A stretch of 64,000 bases of DNA from Amycolatopsis saalfeldensis (GCF_900110575.1 NZ_FOEF01000024.1:82705-146704); one strand, 5' to 3'; positions 17,711 through 27,990 are shown, numbered from the stretch's first letter. The notes: generated from the sequence alone by a model not told the origin. Numbers and translations are program-made.

Positions 17711-19570
17711 TCACCGCTGCGACCAGCGCTGCCCGCGCAGGGCCCGCCGCACGAGGCCGAGTTCGCGCTCGTGGGCCTCGAGCATCGCCACGGTGCTGGT
17801 GGTCTCGTGCCCGCCCTCGAACCAGTCGAGCACCGCGTCGCCGCCGGCCGCGGTCAGCCGGCGGACGTATTCGCCCGCCTGGCGCGCGGGGGTCCGGGAG
17901 TCCGCACGGCCCTGGCTCAGCAGCACCGGCGCGCGGACCTGCTCGACGTAGGTCAGCGGTGAGCTGTAGGCGAACCGCTCGGGCGCGGACTCCGGGGTGC
18001 CGCCGATGAACCCGCGCCACGCCGCCTGCAGCGCGGGCGCCATGTCGTCGTAGGCCAGCCGCCAGTCGGCCATCGCCACGGACGCGAGCCCGCCGGCGAA
18101 GAGGCCCGGCAGCCGGCCGAGGCTGAGCAGCGTCATGAAGCCGCCGTAGGACGCGCCGGCGATGAACACCTCGGCCGCGATTCCCTGATCCACCAGCCAG
18201 TTCCGGGCCGCTTCCACGTCTTCCAGCTCACGGTCGCCGACCGCGCCCCAGAAGCCCTCGCGGAACTTCCGCCCGAACGTCACCGAGCCCCGGTAGTTCA
18301 GCGAAGCGAAGCCGAACCCCTCGTCGAGCCAGGCCTGCGCGGACGGGTCGTAACCATCCACTGTGACCAGATTCGGTCCACCGTGGATGTACAGGATGGT
18401 CGGCACCGGACCGGTCGCCGACGGCGGCCGCGCGGCCCACAGCTGGAGCTTCGTGCCGTCCTTGGAGACGACACGCTCGGACTTCAGCCGAGTGCCGGGC
18501 ACGATCGGCCCCGGTTCGAGGCGCGTCTTCGGCTCGCGCCGTGTGGCGTCGAGGGAAAGGACTTCCAACGGCCGGTCGAACCGCTGGCGCACCAGCCGGA
18601 TCTCGTTGCCGGGGCCGTAGTGCGAAGCCCAGTAGCAGGGCAGCGGGCTGGCGACGTCGGGGCTGAAGTAGGCGCCGTCCGGATGGTCCACACGGGACAG
18701 TCCGGCGGTGGCCAGGTCGTACTCGTAGAGCCGGTGGATGCCTTCGTCGACGTGGGCGAGCAGCAGGAGGCCGGCGTCGTCGGACCAGTCGAGGGTGACG
18801 AGGTCTCCGGTCAATTCGGGTGCGTCGACGTCGATGCGCGCCCCGGTCAGCGGATGCCAGACCGCGGGCCGGGCGAAGCCGGAGCGCTCGGTGCTGACCA
18901 GGAGCCGCGGATCACCGGGCACGGGGGAGAACCGGACCGCTCGGACCGGCGCTTCGGGCCCGTCGGAGAGCATGGCGAGGACGGCGCCGTCCCGGTCGGC
19001 CACGGTGACGGCGAACCGGCGGGTGCCGGGGTTGTGGTCGGTGGTGTCGATGCTGGCGTACGCGCCGTCGGCGGAGACGCGGCTGTTCCAGGCTTCGTTG
19101 CGGGTCTGGTAAAGGCGGCGCGGTTGCCCGCCGGACGGCAGCAGCCAGAGCCCGAAGCCGTCTTCGGCGGACGCGGCGATCACGATCGCCGAACCGTCCT
19201 GGGCGACGTCGCTGCCGCGCAGCACGTACTCGGGCAGGCCGGGGGTGAGGTCGGTGCCGGGGCCGCCGTCGGCCGGAAACGACCACAGGTGACCGATCTC
19301 GGCACCGGTTTCGTCGCTCAGCATGAGCACCGAGCGGCCGTCCGGTCCCGGCGCCGGGCAGTCGACGAGCGCCGGCAGCCCGCCCACGGGCGTGATCGCG
19401 CCGGTCTCCGGGTCCCAAAAGGACACTTCCCGGCCCGCCTTGCCCACGGCCAGCACGAGTTCGAGGCCGCCGCCGCCCGGGCTCCGGGTGCTGCTGACCC
19501 GGATGGGGACCTCGAACCGGGCGCGCCAGCCGGTGGCGTGCGCTTCGGACGAGCGCGGTTCAGACGACAT
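17711..19570 (-). CDS. S9-family prolyl oligopeptidase/acylaminoacyl-peptidase
   Basis: 619 residues. The N-terminal 370 residues form a WD/propeller-like domain (repeats such as SFWDPETGAITPVGG and VWHPLTGARIDV). The C-terminal alpha/beta hydrolase has LYIHGGPNLVTVDGYDP, nucleophile Ser474 in GASYGG, Asp in GRADSRTP and His in EGGHE. No signal peptide is visible, so it cleaves short peptides in the cytoplasm. Its start overlaps the end of the OppF-like ATPase by 11 bp. This puts it in the importer operon, where it would degrade peptides brought in by the ABC system. Confidence 0.9.
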   Translation of the reverse strand: MSSEPRSSEAHATGWRARFEVPIRVSSTRSPGGGGLELVLAVGKAGREVSFWDPETGAITPVGGLPALVDCPAPGPDGRSVLMLSDETGAEIGHLWSFPADGGPGTDLTPGLPEYVLRGSDVAQDGSAIVIAASAEDGFGLWLLPSGGQPRRLYQTRNEAWNSRVSADGAYASIDTTDHNPGTRRFAVTVADRDGAVLAMLSDGPEAPVRAVRFSPVPGDPRLLVSTERSGFARPAVWHPLTGARIDVDAPELTGDLVTLDWSDDAGLLLLAHVDEGIHRLYEYDLATAGLSRVDHPDGAYFSPDVASPLPCYWASHYGPGNEIRLVRQRFDRPLEVLSLDATRREPKTRLEPGPIVPGTRLKSERVVSKDGTKLQLWAARPPSATGPVPTILYIHGGPNLVTVDGYDPSAQAWLDEGFGFASLNYRGSVTFGRKFREGFWGAVGDRELEDVEAARNWLVDQGIAAEVFIAGASYGGFMTLLSLGRLPGLFAGGLASVAMADWRLAYDDMAPALQAAWRGFIGGTPESAPERFAYSSPLTYVEQVRAPVLLSQGRADSRTPARQAGEYVRRLTAAGGDAVLDWFEGGHETTSTVAMLEAHERELGLVRRALRGQRWSQR

Positions 19571-20551
19571 GGCGCAACTCCTTGTGGTGACAGGCGGCCT
19601 GGTGGCCGCGTTCGTCGGTCAGCAGGGCGGGGACCTCGTCGGCGCAGACCTGGGTGGCCTTCCAACACCGGGTCCGGAAGCGGCAGCCGGACGGCGGGTC
19701 GGCCGGGCTGGGCAGCTCGCCCGAGAGCACCAGGCGGGTCCGCGCGCGTTCGACCCGCGGGTCCGGCACCGGGACCGCGGACAGCAGCGCCTGGGTGTAC
19801 GGGTGCTGCGGGCGCTCGTACAGCTCGTCGGCGGGAGCCTGCTCGACGATCCGGCCCAGGTACATCACGGCGACCTCGTCGCTGACGTGCCGGACCACGG
19901 CGAGGTCGTGCGCGATGAGCAGGTAGGTCAGCCCCAGCCGGTCCTGCAGCCGCTCCAGGAGGTTGAGCACCCCGGCCTGGATGCTCACGTCCAGCGCGCT
20001 GACCGGCTCGTCCAGCACGAGCACGTCCGGGTCGACCGCGAGGGCGCGGGCGATGCCGACGCGCTGGCGCTGCCCGCCGGAGAACTCGTGCGGGAAGCGG
20101 CCGGCGTGCTCGGGGTCGAGCCCGACCAGCTCCAGCAGCTCGTGCACCCGCTCGTTTTCGTGGCCGCGGTGCAGGTGGTGGATCTGCAGCGCCTCGCCGA
20201 TGATCGCGCCGATCGTCATCCGCGGGTTCAGCGAGGCGTACGGGTCCTGGAAGACCATCTGGATCCGGCGCCGCGCCGTCCGCAGCGGCTCCGGGCCGAG
20301 CGCGGTGAAGTCCTCGCCGTCGAGCAGGACGCGGCCGGCGGTGGGCTCGACCAGCCGGACCAGGCAGCTCGCCAGGGTGCTCTTGCCGCAGCCGGTTTCC
20401 CCGACCAGGCCCAGGGTTTTGCCCCGGCCGATGGTGAAACCGACCTCGGACACGGCCTGCACGGAGCCGGTACGGCGGCGGCGCAGCCCGGACCGGATCG
20501 GGTACTCCTTGACCAGTCCGGCGACGACCAGCCCGCCGGTGCCGGGCGCGG

Positions 20552-20555
<4 letters not shown>
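19560..20555 (-). CDS. Peptide ABC transporter ATP-binding protein (DppF/OppF-like)
   Basis: 331 residues from ATG 20555. Walker A is GETGCGKST, the signature is FSGGQRQRVGIARAL and Walker B is VLVLDEPVSALD. The oligopeptide_ABC C-terminal extension has paired cysteines (GCRFRTRCWKATQVC) that in this family can hold an Fe-S cluster. It powers import with the OppD-like partner; its start overlaps the OppD stop by 4 bp. The 3' end overlaps the S9 peptidase start. Confidence 0.92.
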
Positions 20556-21534
<979 letters not shown>

Positions 21535-21538
<4 letters not shown>

Positions 21539-22398
21539 GGCCGGGCTCCTTGGGGGTCGAGCGCGTCTCGCAGGCCGTCGCCCACGAAGTTGATGGCGAT
21601 GGCGGTGAGCAGGATGAACAGGCCGGGGAAATAGAGCAGGTACACCTTGTCCGTGCCGATCAGCCCGGACGCCTGGCTCAGCATGTTCCCCCAGCTGGTC
21701 TCGGGTGGCTGGACGCCGTAGCCGAGGAAGCTGAGCGTGGATTCGATGATCACCGCGGTGGCCGCGCCCAGCGAGGTGTTGACCGCGATGACACCGGTGA
21801 GGTTGGGCAGGATGTGGCGGAGCACGATACGCCCGCGCCGGGCGCCGAGCACCTTGGCGGCGGCGACGTATTCCTTCTCCCGCAACGAAAGCACCTGCCC
21901 GCGCACGACACGGGCGACGTAGGTCCAGAACAGCGAGGCGAGCACCAGCACGATGGTGGCCGGGGACTTGCCGAAGCCCTGGAGCGCCAGCGCGAGCACG
22001 ACGATCGCCGGGACGACCAGGAACAGGTCGGTGACCCGCATGACGACCTCGTCGACCCAGCCGCCGAAGTAACCCGCCACCGCGCCGAGCGTGGTGCCGA
22101 GCGCGGTCGCCAGCACCGCCACGGAAAGCCCGATCGCGAGGGAAATCCTCCCTGCGTAAAGGATTTCGCTGAGGTAATCGCGGCCGAGTTCGTCGGTGCC
22201 GAGCCAATGCGCACCCGAGGGCAAGGCCGGGCCGAGGGCGAGGTCCTGGGCGTTGCGCGCGAACGGCGCGATCCAGTCCGCGCCGAAGCAGCAGACCAGG
22301 AGCACGGCGAGCACGCTCAGCCCGGCCACGGCGAGTTTGTGCCGCAGGAACCGGCGGCGGGCGAGCTGCCACTGGGTGCGGGCGGGGGCACTGGTCAT
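21535..22398 (-). CDS. Peptide ABC transporter permease (DppC-like)
   Basis: 287 residues from ATG 22398. A cytoplasmic lead, a first membrane helix (LAVAGLSVLAVLLVCCFGADW), the LGTDELGRD motif of DppC proteins and about five further helices are visible. The EAA loop for ATPase contact is EYVAAAKVLGARRGRIVLRHILPN. Overlaps on both sides with DppB and DppD give tight coupling. Confidence 0.92.
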
Positions 22399-23360
22399 CG
22401 GAGCCTCACGCGGGGGTCGAGCAGGGCGTAGGAGATGTCGGCCAGCAGGTTGAACCCGATCACCGCGACCGCGATCACCAGCATCCACGGCACCAGCACG
22501 AAAACGTCGCCCGACAGCAGGGAGTCGAGGAACAGCCGTCCCATGCCCTGGATCGCGAAGACCTGCTCGGTGACGACCAGCCCGCCGAAGAGAATGCCGG
22601 CGTCGACCGCGGCGACGGTGACGAACGGGCCGAGCGCGGTCCGCAGCGCGTGCCCGAGGATCACCTGGCGGCGCGGCACCCCCTTGGCCCTGGCGGTCCG
22701 GACGTAGTCGCTGGCCAGCGTTTCGAGCATGGTCGTGCGGGTGTAGCGGCTCCAGCTGGCGACCAGGCCGACCGTCAGGGTCAGCACCGGCAGCACGAGG
22801 TGGCGGGCGTAATCGCCGATCCCGCCGCCGCCCGGCGAGTGCAGGCCGACGAAGTACAGCGGCGGGTCGTTCAGGCCGAACTGCTGCTGCGGCCACGCCG
22901 CCAGCAGCTGGATCAGGATCAGCCCGAGCCAGAACGGCGGCATCGCGACCCCGAGGTAGGACAGCCCGGTCAGCGCGAAGTCGCCCGCCGAGTACTGCCG
23001 CACCGCCGAGTAGACGCCGACGGCCAGCGCCACCAGGCCCGCGAACAGCGCGCCCCAGAACACCAGCTGCAGCGTCGTGCCGAGCGAGGGCAGGATCAGG
23101 TCCCGCACGGCGCCGCCGGTCCGGGTGCTCACCCCCCAGTCACCGGACGCGAACGCCTTGAGCCACAACCAGTACTGCACCGGGACCGGCCGGTCGAGGC
23201 CCAGCCGGGCGGTTTCGCGGGCGATCACCGTCGGGTCGGGGATCGAGCGCAGTTTCGCGAGCGGGTCGAAGGTGACCCGCACCGCCCAGAAGAGCAGGAA
23301 GGACGCGACGAGCACCACCGGCACGGAGTACAGCAGGCGCCGCAGCGCGTATGTGAGCAT
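22395..23360 (-). CDS. Peptide ABC transporter permease (DppB-like)
   Basis: 321 residues from ATG 23360, which is preceded by a strong AGGAGG 4-9 nt upstream. About six membrane helices, beginning LTYALRRLLYSVPVVLVASFLLF, and the EAA loop SDYVRTARAKGVPRRQVILGHALR. It pairs with the DppC-like permease to form the channel. It follows the binding-protein gene by about 30 bp counted from that gene's ancestral stop. Confidence 0.92.
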   Translation of the reverse strand: MLTYALRRLLYSVPVVLVASFLLFWAVRVTFDPLAKLRSIPDPTVIARETARLGLDRPVPVQYWLWLKAFASGDWGVSTRTGGAVRDLILPSLGTTLQLVFWGALFAGLVALAVGVYSAVRQYSAGDFALTGLSYLGVAMPPFWLGLILIQLLAAWPQQQFGLNDPPLYFVGLHSPGGGGIGDYARHLVLPVLTLTVGLVASWSRYTRTTMLETLASDYVRTARAKGVPRRQVILGHALRTALGPFVTVAAVDAGILFGGLVVTEQVFAIQGMGRLFLDSLLSGDVFVLVPWMLVIAVAVIGFNLLADISYALLDPRVRLR

Positions 23361-23475
23361 CTGACCTCCTTGTCCTGTAAGAGATTCCGGCTCAGGCGGC
23401 GAGGCCCCATTGGGCGAGGTTCCACCACGGGCCGCTCGCCGGGTTGATGGACAGCGGGCCGCCGATCTTCTTGTT

Positions 23476-25116
23476 TCACAGCAGCACGTTCGGCACCGCG
23501 TCGATCGGGAGCGAAGCGGCGTCACGGGCGAGGAGCCGGTCGGCCTCCTTCGACGCCTGCATCCGGGCGTTTTGGTCCAGGCTGCTGTTCAGCGTGGTCA
23601 GGGCCCGGTCGAGGTCGGGGGAGCTGATCCGCGAATAGTTGAGGCCCGAGTTCCCGTTGGCGGGCGCGGGGATCGCCCCGGTGCTGAACGAGGTGCCCAG
23701 CGACGGCTGCGGGAAGGTGTCCACCAGGGTCCACAGGCCCAGCTGGAAATCGCCGGGCGGGGTGACCTTGCTGAACAGCTCGGCCGCGGTGGTGTTGGCG
23801 ATGGTCAGCTCGAAACCGGCGGTCTTCAGCTGCTGCTGCAGGATCTGCTCGGTCAGCTCGCGCCGTTTGTTGCCCGCCAGCGAAGCGATGCCGAACTCCG
23901 CCCGCTGCCCGTTCTTCGCCCAGATCCCGTCGGCGCCCTTGGCCCAGCCCGCGCCCTGCATCAGGCTCGTCACCTTGCCGAGGTCGAGCTGGTACCGGCT
24001 GAAGTCGTCGCCGCCGTACTGGGCGATGATCGGGGTGAGGAAGCTCTGCGCCGGCGCGGTGACGCCGAGCGCGCCGTACAGCCGGGTGACGATCGCCTTG
24101 CGGTCGATGGCGTACGACACGGCCTGGCGGAACGCGGTGGAGTCGAACGGGAACTTGCCGTTGTTCATCCACAGTGCTTCGAGATTGCCCGAAGCGGGGT
24201 CGACCGCGGAGTTCGCGCCGGGCAGGCCGCCGGTGATCTGGTCGACCGAGTCGAGCTGCGGGGTCGGGTACAGCGCGTCGAGCTGGCCGCTCTTGAACGC
24301 CTGGAACGCCGCCGCGGTGTCCGCGGTGAACTGGAAGGTCACCTTGTCCAGCTTGGGTTTCCCGCCCCAGTAGTTCGGGTTCGGCACCAGGGTCACCGAC
24401 ACCCCGCGTTTCCAGGACTCGATCTGCCACGGGCCGCCGCTGAAGCGGTAGCCGTCCTTCATCACCGCGTCGCGGTCCTTGCCGGCGAGCAGGTGGCTGG
24501 GGAAGATCCCGAACGTGTCGCTGAACAGCGCGCGCCAGTTCGCGTAGGGACTGTCGAACGTCACCACCGCGGTCTTCGGGTCCGGGGTGCCGACGGCGGT
24601 GACGTGGTCGTAGCCGGTCTTGTCGAGCACGTCCTTGCCGTCGCGGACCTGCTCGACGGTGTACTTCAGGTCTTCGGAGGTGATCGGCGCCTTGTCGGAC
24701 CAGACCGCGGCGGGGTTGATCCGGTAGGTGACCTGCTGCCGGTTCCCGGCCGTGGTCACCGTGGGCTCGCCGGCCAGCACGTCGGACGGCACGGGCGCCC
24801 AGCCGTCGCCGGACTTCCGCGTGACGAACGCCCGCGGCATGGTCGGCACGTCCATGATGTAGGTCCCCCAGATGGACCCGGCGCAGGTGGAGATCCAGTC
24901 CGCGCAGTCGGGTTCCTGCTCGGCGCCGATCACGATGCTGCCGCCCTGGCGGACCGGGACCACGGCCGCCGGCTGCCCGCTCGCGGTGGTGCGCAGCCCG
25001 CCGCTGGTGCAGGCGCTGGTGAGCGTGACGGCGGCGGTGGCGAGCGCGGCGAGCGCCAGGCCCGTGCGCCCGGGAAACCCGCGGCGGCCGGTGGTCAAGG
25101 TGATCCGAGTGGTCAT
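23476..25116 (-). CDS. Peptide ABC transporter substrate-binding lipoprotein, C terminus cut by in-frame TGA
   Basis: 546 residues from ATG 25116. A lipoprotein signal ends in LTSAC, so the mature protein is membrane-tethered outside the cell. The body is an SBP_bac_5 fold: VWSDKAPITSEDLKYTVEQ, GPWQIESWKRG, NPNYWGG, FRQAVSYAIDR. The frame stops at TGA 23476-23478 after VPNVLL. The same frame continues with 27 sensible codons (NKKIGGPLSINPASGPWWNLAQWGLAA) to a TGA at 23392-23394, right where the family normally ends. A TGG-to-TGA change at that codon would explain it, whether a true nonsense mutation or a base-call error. The truncated protein lacks the final tail and may still fold. It is the first gene of the importer operon and divergent from tetR. 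Confidence 0.88.
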   Translation of the reverse strand: MTTRITLTTGRRGFPGRTGLALAALATAAVTLTSACTSGGLRTTASGQPAAVVPVRQGGSIVIGAEQEPDCADWISTCAGSIWGTYIMDVPTMPRAFVTRKSGDGWAPVPSDVLAGEPTVTTAGNRQQVTYRINPAAVWSDKAPITSEDLKYTVEQVRDGKDVLDKTGYDHVTAVGTPDPKTAVVTFDSPYANWRALFSDTFGIFPSHLLAGKDRDAVMKDGYRFSGGPWQIESWKRGVSVTLVPNPNYWGGKPKLDKVTFQFTADTAAAFQAFKSGQLDALYPTPQLDSVDQITGGLPGANSAVDPASGNLEALWMNNGKFPFDSTAFRQAVSYAIDRKAIVTRLYGALGVTAPAQSFLTPIIAQYGGDDFSRYQLDLGKVTSLMQGAGWAKGADGIWAKNGQRAEFGIASLAGNKRRELTEQILQQQLKTAGFELTIANTTAAELFSKVTPPGDFQLGLWTLVDTFPQPSLGTSFSTGAIPAPANGNSGLNYSRISSPDLDRALTTLNSSLDQNARMQASKEADRLLARDAASLPIDAVPNVLL

Positions 25117-25205
25117 GCGGCGACCTTTCTGGCTCGACCCCCTGAAGCGATGGGGGGAACTGTAAGACGACGTCAGAGGCTTTGCAAGGGTTATGGGCAG
25201 GTCTA

Positions 25206-25224
25206 TAGTCATGAGCGTTGACTA
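25206..25224. promoter_or_regulatory. Inverted-repeat operator between the importer operon and tetR
   Basis: TAGTCA (25206-25211), a 7-bp spacer and TGACTA (25219-25224) form a perfect 6-bp inverted repeat. A near-identical site (TAATCA-N7-TGACTA) lies before the M20 peptidase at 27164-27182; both share GCGTTGACTA. It is probably bound by the adjacent TetR protein. Confidence 0.6.
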
Positions 25225-25306
25225 GAGCTGTCCGGATCTGCCCGCGGGTGGATGCGACAATGCGCGAGGTCCCGGATCGGGGGCGGAGCGCGGGGGAGGA
25301 GCCGGA

Positions 25307-26083
25307 ATGCCAGGCGCACGGCAGGGCAAGCAGCAGCCGAAAGCGGGGGGCGCCCGGCCGCGCCGTCCGCGCGACAGCCTCAGCCGGGAGGCGATCCTCG
25401 AAGCCGCCGAGAAGATCGCCCTGCGCGACGGGCTGGGCGGCCTGACCTTCCAGGCGATCGGCGCCGAACTCGACGCCCACCCGACTTCTATGTACCGGCA
25501 CTTCCGCGACAAGGACGACCTGCTGCTGGAACTGGTCGACGGCCTGCGTGCGCGTTCCTACGGCGGCACGGTGACCGCGACCGACGACTGGCGCCACGAT
25601 CTGCGCACGATCTCCCAGCGGGTGCGCGAGCACTACGTGCGGTACGCGCCGTTCGCGCAGGAGATGGTCATGCGCACGACCCGGCGGCCGGTCGAGTTCT
25701 CCAACGTCGAGTTCACTTTGGACGCTCTGCGCCGGGCCGGCCTCGACGACGAGGAGGCCGTGGTGGTCCAGCGGGCCTTCGGCAACTTCGTGCGCGCGGT
25801 CGCGAGCCTCGAAGCCGCGTTCCTGGCGCTCGAGCCGGAGGTCCGCAAGCGGGACGAACTGGCCTGGCAGGTCGAATACCGCCAGCTCGATGCCGGGCAG
25901 TACCCGGTGATCGCCGACTGCGCCGACCTGCTGCCGAACCTCGGCTCGCCGGTCGCGTTCGACACCGGGCTGGAGATGATGCTCGACTCGATCGAGCTGC
26001 GGGCGCAGAAGTCATTGCAGCGCAAGGGGATCGGCGAGGGCGTCGAGCAGGCGGGCGACCAGCGCCGAGCGGACGGCGAGTGA
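25307..26083 (+). CDS. TetR-family regulator with TetR_C-type ligand domain
   Basis: 258 residues. After a basic, disordered lead (about 25 residues), the HTH lies at about 25-75 (LSREAILEAAEKIALRDGLGGLTFQAIGAELDAHPTSMYRHFRDKDDLL). The C-terminal domain resembles the TetR_C/WHG-like ligand-binding group (GNFVRAVASLEAAFL...). It is divergent from the peptide importer and convergent with the M20 peptidase; both flanks carry the same inverted repeat. The simplest reading is repression of import and hydrolysis until a ligand is present. The last 72 bp overlap the 3' end of the M20 gene in antisense. Confidence 0.85.
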   Translation: MPGARQGKQQPKAGGARPRRPRDSLSREAILEAAEKIALRDGLGGLTFQAIGAELDAHPTSMYRHFRDKDDLLLELVDGLRARSYGGTVTATDDWRHDLRTISQRVREHYVRYAPFAQEMVMRTTRRPVEFSNVEFTLDALRRAGLDDEEAVVVQRAFGNFVRAVASLEAAFLALEPEVRKRDELAWQVEYRQLDAGQYPVIADCADLLPNLGSPVAFDTGLEMMLDSIELRAQKSLQRKGIGEGVEQAGDQRRADGE

Positions 26084-27121
26084 GGACAGTTCGGCCCACT
26101 CGTGCCGGGCGTGCGCGCCGTCGCCGTCCGGGCCCAGCCCGTCGAGCGTCGGGATCCCCAGCGCGGCGGTGAAGTTGCCGTCGGAGGCCCCGCCGACGCC
26201 GGCCTCGGTGAGCTCGCCGAGGCCTTCCCGTCCGGCGATGCGGCGGGCGAGCGTCAGCAGCGCCCGGGAGGACTCGCGTTCCAGCGGCAGCCGGTTGATC
26301 TCGCCGGACACGGAGATCGACGCCCCGGGCACCACGGCGCTCAGCTCGCCGATCCGCCGGTGCACCCGCTCGAGTTCCGCCCGTTCCCAGGCGCGGACGT
26401 CCACCCGGAGTGAGGCCGCGGCGGGCACGGTGTTGGTGGTCGTGCCCGCGGACGCCACGGTCGGCGTGACGGTGGTGCCCTTCGCGGCGTCGCCGAGCCG
26501 GTCGAGCGCCAGGGTCTGGTGGGCCAGTTCGAGCATAGCGTTGATCCCGCGCCCGGGCTCCAGCCCCGCGTGCGCCGCCCGTCCGGCGATGTCCAAAGTG
26601 TAGAAGGCGCCGCCTTTCCGGGCCGTTTTCAGCGCGCCGCCGAGGCTGGGTTCGAGCACCAGCACGGCGGTGGCCCCGGTCGCGGCTTCCTCGATCAGCG
26701 CCCGCGAAGTCGGCGAGCCGATCTCCTCGTCCCCGGTGACCAGCAGCCCGACGTGCGCGATGTCGCGGGCCAGCTCGAGGGCGTCGAACGCCGCCACCAG
26801 CCCGGCTTTCATGTCGAACACCCCCGGCCCGCTCGCCCGCCCGCCGTCGACCTCGAACGGCCAGCCGGCGCCGGTCCCCAGCGGCCAGACCGTGTCCGCG
26901 TGCCCGAGCAGCAGCACCCCGGGCTCACGCTCCGGGCGCCAACGCAGATGTGGAGTTCCTTGCACGGTAACGATTTCCGGAGGACGGCCGAAGATCGGCC
27001 CGCCCCACTCGCGCAGGAGCGCGTAGCCGCGCAACAGGCCGTCGGTGTGGCCCGACGGCGTTTCGATCGAGACCAGCTCCGCGAGCCTGGCCACGGTCCG
27101 GGCCTGATCCGTGAGGTGCAC
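26012..27121 (-). CDS. M20-family metallopeptidase (carboxypeptidase G2-like)
   Basis: 369 residues from GTG 27121, preceded by GAGGAGGA. Zinc-site motifs are in order: LLGHADTVWP (His, Asp), GVFDMKAG (bridging Asp), TGDEEIGS (catalytic and ligand Glu) and a late His in AHARHEWAEL. A dimerisation insert starts near GGAFYTLDIAGRAAHAGLEPGRGINAM. It hydrolyses N-acyl amino acids or dipeptides in the cytoplasm; no signal peptide is seen. It sits beside the importer block and shares its putative operator, so it likely processes imported peptides. Confidence 0.88.
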   Translation of the reverse strand: MHLTDQARTVARLAELVSIETPSGHTDGLLRGYALLREWGGPIFGRPPEIVTVQGTPHLRWRPEREPGVLLLGHADTVWPLGTGAGWPFEVDGGRASGPGVFDMKAGLVAAFDALELARDIAHVGLLVTGDEEIGSPTSRALIEEAATGATAVLVLEPSLGGALKTARKGGAFYTLDIAGRAAHAGLEPGRGINAMLELAHQTLALDRLGDAAKGTTVTPTVASAGTTTNTVPAAASLRVDVRAWERAELERVHRRIGELSAVVPGASISVSGEINRLPLERESSRALLTLARRIAGREGLGELTEAGVGGASDGNFTAALGIPTLDGLGPDGDGAHARHEWAELSSLAVRSALVARLLDALADPLALQ

Positions 27122-27163
27122 GCCGGGTCCTCCTCGTGGTGGGGGTGAGCTGCCCCGGAACGC

Positions 27164-27182
27164 TAATCACTGGCGTTGACTA
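27164..27182. promoter_or_regulatory. Second copy of the TetR-type inverted repeat, upstream of the M20 gene
   Basis: TAATCA (27164-27169), 7-bp spacer, TGACTA (27177-27182); 10 of 10 bases of GCGTTGACTA match the site at 25206-25224. The rest of 27183-27504 holds no gene I can support. A possible 90-aa frame at 27176-27448 lacks family features. A weak promoter TTCGCC-N16-TAATGT (27424-27451) may serve lsr2. Confidence 0.55.
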
Positions 27183-27504
27183 TGGCAAGGGCTATCTCAT
27201 TTGCGCAGGTCGGGATGGCCGCTTCCGGGCGCTGGGCCGGCGAAGTCCTGCCGGAAGCGGATCACGATTTCCGCCGGCGGCGGCTCCGGGACCGGGAATC
27301 CGCCGAGTCCGTGAAGGACGGTCGGGCGCGGGACCCGGCCGAGGGCGAACCGAACCGGCGGCCGTCCACAGTGGTCGTGCGCGGTCCGGAATCATGCCCG
27401 GTGTTCGCCGGGGCGTTCAGTCGTTCGCCACTCATGGTGATCCGGTAATGTGCCCCCGGGCCGGACCGGGTGTCCGGCCCGTGACTTCTGGAGGGCACCG
27501 AACA

Positions 27505-27933
27505 ATGGCGCAAAAGATCCTGGTGGCGATGGTCGACGATCTCGATGGCGGCACCGCCACGCAGACTGTCCCTTTCGGTCTGGACGGCGTGCAGTACGAG
27601 ATCGACCTGTCGGACGAGAACGCCGACGACCTGCGGGACGCCTTGGCCCGCTTCATCTCCTACGCCCGCCGGGTCGGCGGCCGTAGGGTGCGGCTCGCGG
27701 TCGGCGAGTCGGCGGCCGCGAGCAAGGCCCCGACCGGGGCGGAGCGGGAGCGCAACCGCGAGATCCGCCAGTGGGCGCAGGACAACGGGTTCGCCGTCGC
27801 CGATCGCGGCCGGCTGCCGTCGGAGGTGGAGAAGGCCTACGAGGACGCCCAGCGCCGGCCGGTGGCCCCCGCGAAGACGACCGCCGCGGCCCGCAAGCGC
27901 GCGCCGCGCAAGAAGGCCGTCGCCAAGGTGTGA
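27505..27933 (+). CDS. lsr2: Lsr2-family nucleoid-associated protein
   Basis: 142 residues with GGAGGG 9 nt upstream of the ATG. The N-terminal dimerisation domain is MAQKILVAMVDDLDGGTATQTVPFGLDGVQYEIDLS, and the C-terminal AT-hook-like domain has REIRQWAQDNGFAVADRGRLPSEV; the canonical RGR is present as DRGRLP. Lsr2 binds AT-rich DNA and silences acquired genes. A Lys/Ala/Arg-rich tail of about 25 residues (KTTAAARKRAPRKKAVAKV) extends beyond the usual family end and may add non-specific DNA binding. It is monocistronic, ended by a convergent bidirectional terminator. Confidence 0.95.
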   Translation: MAQKILVAMVDDLDGGTATQTVPFGLDGVQYEIDLSDENADDLRDALARFISYARRVGGRRVRLAVGESAAASKAPTGAERERNREIRQWAQDNGFAVADRGRLPSEVEKAYEDAQRRPVAPAKTTAAARKRAPRKKAVAKV

Positions 27934-27938
27934 TCTCC

Positions 27939-27975
27939 CCGGTGTGAGGTGGGCGGGCGGCCCACCTCGCACCGG
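27939..27975. terminator. Bidirectional terminator between lsr2 and the amidohydrolase
   Basis: 16-bp arms 27939-27954 and 27960-27975 (CCGGTGTGAGGTGGGC against its complement, one mismatch) around a 5-nt loop. It lies between convergent stops. Confidence 0.75.
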
Positions 27976-27990
27976 TGGGGCCGCCGTGGG

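Noticed and set aside
27176..27448. Possible 90-aa protein upstream of lsr2
   Set aside because: No clear ribosome site or family, and it covers the operator and promoter sequence.
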